Below, piece by piece: positions 8,166 to 15,216 of a DNA stretch of 42,486 bases; position 1 is the stretch's first letter, and the number at the start of each line of letters is the position of its first letter. The position numbers were made by a program, and so were the translations under genes. Below the pieces are notes generated by a model. That model was given only the letters and a program-made list of their open reading frames with translations, did not search any database and was not told the DNA's origin. Origin of the DNA: Gemmatimonadota bacterium (GTDB lineage: Bacteria > Gemmatimonadota > Gemmatimonadetes > Gemmatimonadales > GWC2-71-9); NCBI GenBank assembly GCA_029863245.1, contig JAOTVV010000026.1, positions 1-42,486 on the forward strand, written 5' to 3'.

Positions 8166-8822
8166 TCAGCGGCCCTCGTACTCGGCAACTACCGCCACTA
8201 GCATCCACTGCTGAGTCCGCCCCGAGCGGGCGAACTCCGGGACCTGGTCGATCACGCGGAATCCGGCCGCCTCCAGTTCCCGGACCACGATGGCGATCGT
8301 GATGTCGTGGCGGCTGGTCTGCCGTCGGCGTGACACGGTGGAGTCACGCGGCGGGGTGTCGATGATGACCAGCCGTCCGTCCGGTCGCAGTGCGCGCCTG
8401 ATCCCGCCGAGCATCGCTTCGTACTCGTCCATCTCGTGATAGGCGTTCACGATCAGGACGCCGTCGAGCCTGCCCTCTGGGAGCTTGGGATCATCCTTCT
8501 TCCCAACGACGGTCTCGATGTTGTCGAGCCCAGCGTGACCTGCCGCCTCGCGCAGATCACGCAGCACCCGCGCATCGATGTCCTGGGCGATCACCCTGCC
8601 CTCTGGACCAACCCTGGGGCTGAGCCGAAGGGAGAAGAATCCGCTCCCTGCCCCGACGTCGGCGATCCAATCCCCCTCGTCCACCTCCAGCGCCGCGAAC
8701 ACATCCTCCACCCGCTGCCAGCCATCACGGGAAGTACGCTCGACTTGGGCAGCGGCGTTGATCGGTACAAGCGCTGTGGCGAGCGCCGCCAGGAGCGGGC
8801 TCGCCCACGTCCTGGCGGGCAT
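8166..8822 (-). CDS. Exported class I SAM-dependent methyltransferase-like protein
   Basis: 218 residues from ATG 8822; the frame stays open upstream but overlaps the M23 gene. The start has only a weak ribosome site. Residues 1-25 are signal-peptide-like (SPLLAALATALVPINAAAQ). The remainder is a methyltransferase fold: motif I DVGAGSGFFSLRL (55-67), motif II VIAQDID (77-83), VLIVNAYHEMDEYEAMLGGIRRALRPDG in the motif IV-V region, and VIIDTPPRD. It resembles the UbiE/Methyltransf_11 type secreted-looking proteins seen in Acidobacteria and relatives. It begins 12 bases after the end of the upstream M23 gene on the same strand, so they likely share a transcript. It converges on the other exported methyltransferase-like gene. 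Confidence 0.85.
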   Translation of the reverse strand: MPARTWASPLLAALATALVPINAAAQVERTSRDGWQRVEDVFAALEVDEGDWIADVGAGSGFFSLRLSPRVGPEGRVIAQDIDARVLRDLREAAGHAGLDNIETVVGKKDDPKLPEGRLDGVLIVNAYHEMDEYEAMLGGIRRALRPDGRLVIIDTPPRDSTVSRRRQTSRHDITIAIVVRELEAAGFRVIDQVPEFARSGRTQQWMLVAVVAEYEGR

Positions 8823-8833
8823 CGAGCGACACT

Positions 8834-10219
8834 TCAATCCAGCGATACCCACCCTAGCCGTCCACTCGAGTTCTGAACGAAAACGAAGCTGCCGAACACA
8901 CCGAGCACATCCAACTCGGTGCCCATCACGAACCGATCGACCGCCACCGCCGCAGGATCCGGCTCGGTGAGGAGATCGGTCCCGGCCACAACGGTCTGGC
9001 GACCAATGGGGCCGTCCAGCGGCTCCGTGAGTCCCGTCGCCACATACCCGGTCGTGCCGTCCGGGAGCATCACGCGATACCATGGACCGCTTCCCGCCGC
9101 GACTCGAACCGGAGTGTGCCGCGCGAGCTCGGCGACCACGTCCGATCCGCCACTCGGCGCCTCCCGGACACGTGTGCGCTCCCTGCTCACGCGCGCGACT
9201 CGACCGATGAGATCAGGATTGCCCGAGAACGCCTCCGGGGTCGTGGGGACCTGATAGAGGGCCGGGTACGGATCGAACGATCCGCGCTGGTAGACACCGA
9301 AATGGAGATGCGGGGGTGTCGTTCGAGCGTTCCCGCTGTTGCCAACGAATCCGATGGTGTCACCCACCTCGACAGCCAACCCACGAAACACCACCACGCT
9401 ATCCAGATGAGCGTAGTAGTGCGTCCGCTCCATCTCATCGCGCAGCCAGATGACGTTCCCGCCCAAGTTGTTCGGCCTGGTGCTGCGCACGTAGCCGCTG
9501 GCCGCCGCAAGGACCGGCGTCCCCCGACGGGCGAAGATGTCGAGCCCCTCGTGGCGCCGGCGACCTCCATCACGCGGAGCGCCGTACCGGCTCCGGATTG
9601 CGCTCGTGTCGTGGCCCGATACCGGGAACTGCAGGGAAGGCTCCACCACGATGGTGATCGTGTAGCGCCCCCCGCGGAGCAGCTCGGGCTGAATACGGAC
9701 GAGGTACTCCCCGTCACGGCGGGCGAGATATTCGAGCGACCGCTCCAGGCTGTCGGCGCTCAGCACGCGCCTGGGGGTTGCGGCCGAGTCTCTGGGAGCC
9801 CGAAAGAGATCGAGAAAGACCCGGTATCCGCTGTCCGGCGCACTCTCGAACGCCACTTCGAGCCGTTGCCCGTTCCGGAGAGGGATCCGGTACGCGACGG
9901 CCATGGCCTCTCGCGGGTCCAGGTAGCTCTCTTCCCGATATGGTGCGGCAACCGTGACGGGCTTCTCGAGCGCCGACTCTGCGGCCGCAATCCAGTCGCG
10001 GCCCAGGGCGGTGCCGTCGAGCTCAGCCTCCGCTAGACGCAGCGCATATCGCTGGTGCGGGGTGTCGTCGCCGAACAATTCCCGCAGCGGCTCGCTCCCA
10101 CAGCCGGAAAGCACGAGCGTCACCACGGCGCCCCAGACAACGAGGTACCGGTTCGTTCTCCGGGCACTCCCGACGGGATGGACCAAACTGGGCCGGCCTC
10201 GGCCAATCCGCTGCCTCAT
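8834..10219 (-). CDS. M23 family metallopeptidase lipoprotein with SH3-like repeats
   Basis: 461 residues from ATG 10219, with GAGG 7 bases upstream. A hydrophobic segment ends in the lipobox LSGC with C40 as the lipid cysteine. The LytM/M23 domain, about 200-330, keeps the zinc ligands H223 and D227 in HEGLD and H306 in PPHLHFG, plus the catalytic-region His in YYAHLDS near 271. The C-terminal 120 residues contain two SH3b-like units (TRVREAPSGGSDVVAELARHTPVRV and TDLLTEPDPAAVAVDRFVMGTELDV), which bind cell wall in related enzymes. I infer a lipid-anchored endopeptidase cutting peptidoglycan cross-links. Residues 50-190 are a proline/beta-rich N-terminal region of unknown role. Confidence 0.9.
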   Translation of the reverse strand: MRQRIGRGRPSLVHPVGSARRTNRYLVVWGAVVTLVLSGCGSEPLRELFGDDTPHQRYALRLAEAELDGTALGRDWIAAAESALEKPVTVAAPYREESYLDPREAMAVAYRIPLRNGQRLEVAFESAPDSGYRVFLDLFRAPRDSAATPRRVLSADSLERSLEYLARRDGEYLVRIQPELLRGGRYTITIVVEPSLQFPVSGHDTSAIRSRYGAPRDGGRRRHEGLDIFARRGTPVLAAASGYVRSTRPNNLGGNVIWLRDEMERTHYYAHLDSVVVFRGLAVEVGDTIGFVGNSGNARTTPPHLHFGVYQRGSFDPYPALYQVPTTPEAFSGNPDLIGRVARVSRERTRVREAPSGGSDVVAELARHTPVRVAAGSGPWYRVMLPDGTTGYVATGLTEPLDGPIGRQTVVAGTDLLTEPDPAAVAVDRFVMGTELDVLGVFGSFVFVQNSSGRLGWVSLD

Positions 10220-10476
10220 GAAGGATCCTCGGTTTCCATACACATCATGATGACGACCGACCACCGCTGAGTCCACCTCCGCGAGCGAGATGACGCCCGC
10301 CTGGTCCAACAGCAACCGCTCTAATGCGCTGTGACCCGTGCAGCGTCGAGACCGGCCGCGAGCGTCGTTAGGGCCTCATGAGAATTCTCTAACATTGGCG
10401 GTTCGGGTCGTCACAGCCTCCTACACTGCCCCGCAGCATCGCATCACGCTCATCCCATTTCACCGGAGGCTCAACA
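10220..10476. other. Divergent promoter region between the M23 and Spondin genes
   Basis: 257 bases. On the plus strand a GTTAG ... CTAAC inverted repeat surrounds the palindrome AGAATTCT at about 10370-10395, the most AT-rich spot here and a possible regulator site. CACCGGAGG lies just ahead of the ATG at 10477. No confident -35/-10 pair is seen. Confidence 0.35.
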
Positions 10477-11220
10477 ATGTTCCGACACCTCGCAGCACTA
10501 CTCGCCGCAACCGCCGCCTTGGCATGTGGCGACACCGACCGTGTGGTCGATCCCGCGCTCTTCGACGCGTCGGCTGGCGTCGAGAACGCCGCCGACGCCG
10601 CGCTCCGCGAGTACGAGATCACGATCACCAACCTCACGAGCGGTCAGCCGCTGTCGCCAGGCGTCCTCGTCACTCACACCAAACAAGCATCGTTCTTCAC
10701 CGCAGGCCAAGCCGCCTCCGAGGGGCTGCGCCTGATCGCCGAAAACGGCGATCCGAGCACGGCCGCGGCGGCGTTGATGGGTGCGCCCGGTGTGGACGCT
10801 GTCGTCGCCACCATGGCGCCGATTCACCGGATGGGTGGACCCGGACCCTCGTCGCTCACGAGTACGATCGCCGCTCGGGCCAATGCCAACCGCTTTTCAG
10901 TCGCCGTCATGCTCATTTGCACCAACGACGGGTTCACCGGACTCGCCGGCGCGGAGCTGCCGCGTGGCTTCCAGCCGCTGACGTACTACGCGGCCGGATA
11001 TGACGCGGGCACCGAGACGAACGACGAGCTGTCTGCCAACGTGGTGGATGCCTGCCCGGCGATCGGTCCCGTGGGCGGTACCGCCGATGGGAACGGCCGC
11101 GTCGCCGAGGGTGGCGTCGTGATGATGCACCCCGGCATTCAGGGCGGTGCCTTCCTGGATCCTGCACAGCATGGCTGGACCGAGCCCGTCGCTCGTGTCA
11201 CCGTGCGTCGAATCAAGTAA
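10477..11220 (+). CDS. Spondin_N domain lipoprotein
   Basis: 247 residues. It begins MFRHLAALLAATAALACGDT, a lipoprotein signal with C17 as the likely lipidated residue. The mature part matches the bacterial Spondin_N pattern: YEITITNLTSGQPLSPGVLVTH, then FFTAGQAASEGLRLIAENGDPS, then MLICTNDGFTGLAGAELP, with a C-terminal GNGRVAEGGVVMMHPGIQGG. In eukaryotic spondin the fold is a C2-like beta sandwich; bacterial members are cell-surface or periplasmic proteins of unknown function. GGAGG is placed 9 bases before the ATG. A strong GC hairpin separates it from the two-component system downstream, so it need not be in that operon but may be its target. Confidence 0.85.
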   Translation: MFRHLAALLAATAALACGDTDRVVDPALFDASAGVENAADAALREYEITITNLTSGQPLSPGVLVTHTKQASFFTAGQAASEGLRLIAENGDPSTAAAALMGAPGVDAVVATMAPIHRMGGPGPSSLTSTIAARANANRFSVAVMLICTNDGFTGLAGAELPRGFQPLTYYAAGYDAGTETNDELSANVVDACPAIGPVGGTADGNGRVAEGGVVMMHPGIQGGAFLDPAQHGWTEPVARVTVRRIK

Positions 11221-11231
11221 CTTCTCTCGCG

Positions 11232-11261
11232 GTGGGGGGGGCGCGCGACGCGCCTCCCCAC
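11232..11261 (+). terminator. GC-rich hairpin between Spondin gene and response regulator
   Basis: GTGGGG at the left pairs with CCCCAC at the right and an inner GGCGCG / CGCGCC pairs around the loop CGA. It lies 11 bases after the Spondin stop. There is no T-tract; it may attenuate rather than terminate. Confidence 0.5.
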
Positions 11262-11289
11262 TCCGCTCCTCTTCAGCCACGCACCGCAC

Positions 11290-11964
11290 ATGCGGATCTT
11301 GCTCGTCGAAGACGACAACAACCTCCGCGCCTTTCTTCGGAAGGCGTTCCGCGAGGAGGGCTACACCGTCGATCAGGCCGCCGCGGGCGACGAAGGACTC
11401 ACCGCCGCACTGGACACGGCCTACGACTGCGTGGTGCTCGATCTCATGCTCCCCGGTATGGACGGGTTCCAGGTCGTGCGCCACCTGCGCGAGCATGGCT
11501 GCCACACGGCGGTACTCATGCTCACCGCGCGGGGGGAACTCACCGACAAGGTGAAGGGGCTGGAAGGCGGGGCCGACGACTATCTGACAAAGCCGTTCGA
11601 TCTCGCCGAGCTGCTGGCTCGGGTCCAGGCGCTCCTGCGTCGAGCGCAGTTCAAGCGTGAGGACTCGGCGCTGCGGGTCGGCCTCCTGCGCCTCGACGTC
11701 ACCGCCAGAGCCGTGGCCGTCGGGGACCGGAGCATCGAGCTCTCTCCCCGGGAGTTCGCACTGCTCGAGTTCCTCATGCGCAATGCAGGCCGCACCATGT
11801 CGCGCTCGCGGATCGCCGAGGCGGTGTGGAACTACCAGTTTGATTCGGGCACCAACGTGGTGGACGTGTACATCAATTATCTGCGCAAGAAGCTCGGCGA
11901 GATCCGCGACGGCACGGAGATCCGTACCGTACGCGGTGTGGGCTATCGTCTCGAGGGACCGTGA
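11290..11964 (+). CDS. OmpR/PhoB-family response regulator
   Basis: 224 residues. The receiver domain (1-115) has the acidic pocket D8/D9, the phospho-acceptor D51 in VVLDLMLPGMDG, the T79 switch in MLTARGE and K101 in LTKPFD. The winged-helix DNA-binding domain (about 130-222) includes LSPREFALLEFLMRNAGRTMSR and VVDVYINYLRKKLG, then TVRGVGYRL. It is the cytoplasmic transcription factor partner of the next gene, whose GTG start overlaps its TGA by 4 bases. Target genes are unknown; the Spondin_N lipoprotein just upstream is the nearest candidate. Confidence 0.95.
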   Translation: MRILLVEDDNNLRAFLRKAFREEGYTVDQAAAGDEGLTAALDTAYDCVVLDLMLPGMDGFQVVRHLREHGCHTAVLMLTARGELTDKVKGLEGGADDYLTKPFDLAELLARVQALLRRAQFKREDSALRVGLLRLDVTARAVAVGDRSIELSPREFALLEFLMRNAGRTMSRSRIAEAVWNYQFDSGTNVVDVYINYLRKKLGEIRDGTEIRTVRGVGYRLEGP

Positions 11965-13364
11965 CCGAGCGACGGCTGGCGAGCGACCTCGTCGCACGTT
12001 TCTCCCGCCTCACCTGGATCACGCTGTCCGCCTATGCGGTCGTGGTAATCGGGGCCTTTGCCGTGTTGGGCGAGGTGTCGTTGGGCCGGTCGATGGGTCA
12101 GACCGCCACGGTCATTGAGTCGCTCCTTGGCCTGTATGCCGGGCCCGGCGGGGAGCGCACCACCGTGGCCTCTGACAGCCTGGCGGAGCATCTGGTGGGC
12201 ATGGGCGCGCGCTTCATCATCACGCGCACGGCACCGACCGCGGAGGGCGGGCGGTCCGTATACTTCCTGTCCCCCACAATGCCGGCCAAGCGTATCGAAG
12301 CGCTCGGGCCCGACGCGACTCCGGAGGACGTAAACGCGGAGATCGTCCGTGCGGTGGCCGAGCGGGGGCGGTGGCGTTATCGCATCCTGCGCCGGCCTGT
12401 GGGCGAGTTCGACATCTTCATCGCGGGAAGCCGGCAGCCTCACATGGTTGCGCTTGCGGCCATTGCGGGCGTGGTGCTCCTGCTCTTGCCACTCGCGGCG
12501 CTCGCGGCGCGGCGCGCTACCCGGACGTCGGTGGGAACGGCCCTGGCGCCGGTAGAGCGCGTGAGCTCGGAGACCCAATCCATCGGGCCGGACGATCTCA
12601 GCCGTCGCGTGGCCGAGCCCACGGGCGTCATCGAGGTGACCCAGATCGCCGCTGCGATCAACCGGCTGATCGCCCGCGTCGAGACAGCGCACCGGGCACT
12701 GGAAGCGTTCACCGCCGATGCGAGCCACGAGCTGCGCACGCCGCTCACGTACCTCCGGGCACAGGCGCAGTGGGCTTTGGATGAGCGTCGCTCACCCGAG
12801 GAGATGCGGGAGGCACTCGCGGCAATCGGCAGCGAGGTGGAACGAACGAGCAAGTTGGTGGATGATCTGCTACTCCTGGCTCGGAGTGACAACCGCGCGA
12901 TCGAGGTCGGGCGGGACCCGTTCGACCTCAGCGTGATCGCGTGTGACGCCAGGGAGATTGCCGAGGCCATGGCTACCGGCCGGGATGTGGCCGTGCTGAA
13001 CGAGGTCCGCGAGCCCGTTAACGCTCTGGGCGATTCCCACTACACGCGGCAGGTGGTGCTGAACATCGTCATCAACGCGGTGCGGCACACCGCAAGAGGA
13101 TCGGTGACCATCTCGCTCCGCCGCGACGACGAACGGGTGGGCGTGGCCGTCCGGGACACCGGCGAAGGGATCCCACCCTGGGACCTCGACCACATCTTCG
13201 ACCGCTTCTATCGCGTGGAGAAGTCCCGCAGCCGCGCGCACGGTGGGGTGGGACTCGGCCTGGCAATCGCCCGCATGCTCACCGAATTGCAGGGGGGAGG
13301 GATCGAGGTGGAGAGCACAGTCGGCGAGGGAAGCACCTTCACGGTCTGGCTGCCAACCGCCTAA
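11961..13364 (+). CDS. Sensor histidine kinase
   Basis: 467 residues, start GTG 11961 overlapping the regulator stop (GTGA). Two membrane segments, about 18-38 and 162-182, flank a periplasmic sensor region of about 120 residues with no recognised ligand site. A HAMP-like linker follows, about 185-240. The phospho-acceptor H256 lies in TADASHELRTPLTYL. The ATPase domain shows the N box QVVLNIVINAVRHTARG, G1 VRDTGEGIP, F box FDRFYRVEKSRSRAHGG and G2 GVGLGLAIARML. Phosphotransfer to the upstream regulator is the expected role. The C-terminus (WLPTA) and its TAA stop are written by the octamer repeat at 13355-13383, and the gene overlaps the convergent SDR gene by 4 bases. Confidence 0.95.
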   Translation: MTERRLASDLVARFSRLTWITLSAYAVVVIGAFAVLGEVSLGRSMGQTATVIESLLGLYAGPGGERTTVASDSLAEHLVGMGARFIITRTAPTAEGGRSVYFLSPTMPAKRIEALGPDATPEDVNAEIVRAVAERGRWRYRILRRPVGEFDIFIAGSRQPHMVALAAIAGVVLLLLPLAALAARRATRTSVGTALAPVERVSSETQSIGPDDLSRRVAEPTGVIEVTQIAAAINRLIARVETAHRALEAFTADASHELRTPLTYLRAQAQWALDERRSPEEMREALAAIGSEVERTSKLVDDLLLLARSDNRAIEVGRDPFDLSVIACDAREIAEAMATGRDVAVLNEVREPVNALGDSHYTRQVVLNIVINAVRHTARGSVTISLRRDDERVGVAVRDTGEGIPPWDLDHIFDRFYRVEKSRSRAHGGVGLGLAIARMLTELQGGGIEVESTVGEGSTFTVWLPTA

Positions 13365-13383
13365 CCGCCTAACCGCCTAACCG
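13355..13383. repeat. 8-bp tandem repeat array, 3.6 copies
   Basis: AACCGCCT repeated three times plus AACCG (other strand TAGGCGGT phase). It contains the stop codons of both convergent genes: TAA of the histidine kinase on plus and TAG of the SDR gene on minus. Confidence 0.9.
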
Positions 13384-14281
13384 TGCACCGCACCCCCGTG
13401 AGCTCCTCCGACACGCGCCACAGGCGCTCGGCCGCCTCGAAGTCGAGCGCCGCGTCACTGGTGGCGACGCGCGTGGGATAGCCGCGTAGCCCCATCAAGC
13501 CGTCAGGCCCGTAATACGCTCCGCCCTCGGCGTCGGAAGCGGTCGCGGCGTACAGCGTGGGGAGGGCACCCTGCCAGGGCTTCATGGAGAACACCGGGTT
13601 CAGGCGTCGAATGGCGCCGCTGTGCCGCTGTAGGTTGGTCCCGGTCCAGCCTGGATGCGCCGCCAGGGCGGCGGTCGGAGCCCCCACCTGCTCGAGCCGC
13701 CGCTGTAGCTCGAACGTGAACAGGAGGTTGGCCAGCTTGCTCTGCCCGTAGGAGGGCATCCGCCGGTAGGTGCGTCGCTCCCAGTTGAGATCGTCGAAGT
13801 CGATGTCGCCCCAACGGTGCGCCGAACTGCTCACGGTCACCACACGCGACCCGTCGGTGCCCACCATGAGGTCCAGGAGCAGGGCCGTGAGGGCGAAGTG
13901 CCCGAGATGGTTGATGCCGAACTGGAGCTCGAAACCGTCTTCGGTGAGCGTGCGCTCCGGCGGCATCATGACGCCCGCATTGTTGATGAGGAGGTCGAGA
14001 CGCCGGTGCTCGCGACAGATCGCCGCCGCGAACGCCCGCACCGAGGCGAGGCTCGCGAGATCGAGCGTCTCGACGCTCAGCCGCGCCTGCGGATGCTTCG
14101 CGAGGGTCCGGCCTGCCGCCTCCTTGCCCTTCTCGTCGCTCCGGCACGCGAGGATGACCGTGGCCCCGGCTTTTCCCAGCTCCTGTGCCGTGTCAAACCC
14201 AATGCCGCTGTTTGCCCCCGTCACAATGGCGAGCCGGCCTGCCTGATCGGGAATCCGGTCGGCTTTCCACTTCCGTGCCAT
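13361..14281 (-). CDS. SDR-family oxidoreductase
   Basis: 306 residues from ATG 14281, with GGAGGAG 6 bases upstream; the longer open frame to 14335 is rejected for that reason. The Rossmann nucleotide loop TGANSGIGF is at 21-29, NNAG at 100-103, the catalytic Ser block VTVSSSAH at 148-155, and Y178-x-x-x-K182 in YGQSK. The sequence is of the retinol dehydrogenase / protochlorophyllide-reductase-like classical SDR type, NADP(H)-dependent by the CRS after strand 2. Substrate unknown. Its last four residues and TAG stop are encoded within the octamer repeat array. Confidence 0.92.
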   Translation of the reverse strand: MARKWKADRIPDQAGRLAIVTGANSGIGFDTAQELGKAGATVILACRSDEKGKEAAGRTLAKHPQARLSVETLDLASLASVRAFAAAICREHRRLDLLINNAGVMMPPERTLTEDGFELQFGINHLGHFALTALLLDLMVGTDGSRVVTVSSSAHRWGDIDFDDLNWERRTYRRMPSYGQSKLANLLFTFELQRRLEQVGAPTAALAAHPGWTGTNLQRHSGAIRRLNPVFSMKPWQGALPTLYAATASDAEGGAYYGPDGLMGLRGYPTRVATSDAALDFEAAERLWRVSEELTGVRCTVRRLGG

Positions 14282-14369
14282 GCGCCGCTCCTCCAGGGCC
14301 AGGCCCAAGGCCCGCAACGGTTTACGGTTCGACAATTCCCGCGGGCTGGGGGCGGAGACCCGGCCGGCG

Positions 14370-14402
14370 AAAAGAAAACGGCCCCGCCAAAGGCGGGACC
14401 GT
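14370..14402 (-). terminator. Rho-independent terminator of the RNA candidate
   Basis: On the minus strand ACGGTCCCGCC, loop TTT, GGCGGGGCCGT (one G-T pair), then TTTTCTTTT. It is the best intrinsic terminator in the window, yet no protein gene precedes it within 275 bases. Confidence 0.85.
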
Positions 14403-14617
14403 TACGTCGGGCATTGTGCTGGAGGTTGTGTTGCGCTGCTCAGAGCAAGTGAACCTCGCGCCGACGCGACTGACAAGGTAGGAAACCTAGTTCGGAAACG
14501 CAAGTCGGGCCTACAGATACGCGGCACTCGCCGGCTGCCCCGACCCCGAGGCAGCCATCCGGCTGGCCTCACCAGCGGCCTGGGGCTCCCGACCAGAACG
14601 CTACACCGGAAAGGACT
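14378..14617 (-). ncRNA. Putative structured non-coding RNA, family not recognised
   Basis: About 200 bases between an AT-rich box and an intrinsic terminator on the minus strand. CGTT-CTG-GTCGGG near 14600-14588 can pair with CCCGAC-GT-AACG near 14412-14401, closing the whole stretch. Inside are further strong stems: GAGGCcAGCC / GGCTGCCTC with loop GGAT (about 14570-14548), TCGCG / CGCGA with loop TCGG (about 14469-14456), and GAGGTT / AACCTC (about 14457-14424). No open frame fits. The size would suit 6S-type RNA, but the multi-branched fold does not look like a 6S rod, and I see no SRP GGAAG loop, tmRNA ends or RNase P core. No function is claimed. Confidence 0.5.
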
Positions 14618-14619
14618 CT

Positions 14620-14642
14620 AAGTGGTTATATATCAACCACTT
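14620..14642. promoter_or_regulatory. AT-rich inverted repeat upstream of the RNA candidate
   Basis: AAGTGGTT / AACCACTT, 8-bp arms around ATATATC. On the minus strand this places a TATAAC or TATATA -10-like box about 8 bases before the proposed RNA start. It may be the RNA promoter, an operator, or a weak terminator of the gene at 14678-15103. No good -35 hexamer is seen. Confidence 0.45.
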
Positions 14643-14677
14643 GAGCTGAAGAGATCGGCCCGCTGCGATCGTCCCCG

Positions 14678-15103
14678 TTACTCCTCTTCCCCGATGATGA
14701 TCTCCGGATCGATCACGATAGTGCGGCCCCGGCACTCGATCGTGATGTTGTACAGGTGGCGGCCCCGGTCCATGGCCCGGCCACCCGATCTGGCCGGCTG
14801 GTTCCCGGCCTGACCCTTCCCACCAGCCCGCGGGTTCCGCCCCGCAAAGGGCCAATTGCCGCGTTTTGGGGACACCGAGATGGTGGCGTCGTCCGAGTCG
14901 TCGGTGAGGCGCCAGTCCAGTTCGTCGTTCAGCGCCAGCCGTTGCTGCCAGGGGTCGACATTCACCTCGACGCCGGTGCCCTGGCAAACGACCCGCACGC
15001 TGACCGTGCGCGTCTGGGCCTGGGAATCCCGGGCGGGAGCGGCCGACAGCACCGTGATGCCGACCGCCGTGAGACCTGCGAGTACTGCGATCTGAGCGCG
15101 CAT
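14678..15103 (-). CDS. Small secreted protein of unknown function
   Basis: 141 residues from ATG 15103, chosen because it gives a signal peptide (MRAQIAVLAGLTAVGITVLS, then a site near DSQAQ) and AAGGA lies upstream; the frame stays open to 15433 but that part is not coding-like. The mature protein has two short beta-rich segments, VSVRVVCQGTGVEVNVDPW and HLYNITIECRGRTIVIDPEIIIGEEE, flanking a Gly/Arg-rich linker (GRNPRAGGKGQ, SGGRAMDRGR). The two Cys could form a disulfide. No family is recognised. Its stop is followed by CGGGG, similar to the ppk2 3' flank. Confidence 0.6.
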   Translation of the reverse strand: MRAQIAVLAGLTAVGITVLSAAPARDSQAQTRTVSVRVVCQGTGVEVNVDPWQQRLALNDELDWRLTDDSDDATISVSPKRGNWPFAGRNPRAGGKGQAGNQPARSGGRAMDRGRHLYNITIECRGRTIVIDPEIIIGEEE

Positions 15104-15190
15104 GCCTGCGTCCTTGGTGAATGGCCGGTCTAACCTCGCCGTCGTTCCCATGGATGGCAAGCGAGGGTCGTGGGATCGTCCCAACCCTCC

Positions 15191-15216
15191 CACCGCCTTA
15201 CCGCCTTGCCGCCCTA
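15191..15216. repeat. Degenerate 8-bp repeat at the ATP-grasp stop codon
   Basis: CACCGCCT, TACCGCCT, TGCCGCCC then TA. On the minus strand the TAG stop of the ATP-grasp gene (15216-15214) begins the array, as TAGGGCGG CAAGGCGG TAAGGCGG. Confidence 0.75.

Larger units (their letters stand above)
14282..14677. other. 396-base gene-free region holding a structured RNA candidate
   Basis: No protein gene. On the minus strand there is an AT-rich inverted repeat, an approximately 200-base self-complementary stretch and a strong intrinsic terminator, listed separately. Immediately upstream of the SDR start (14282-14367) I see only its ribosome site. Confidence 0.6.

Noticed and set aside
10897..11997. 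366-codon minus-strand open frame
   Set aside because: It is antisense to the Spondin and response regulator genes, without a signature or a good start.
14401..14610. Housekeeping RNA (tmRNA, SRP, RNase P or tRNA)
   Set aside because: I could not find the conserved cores of these RNAs; only a generic structured RNA can be supported.
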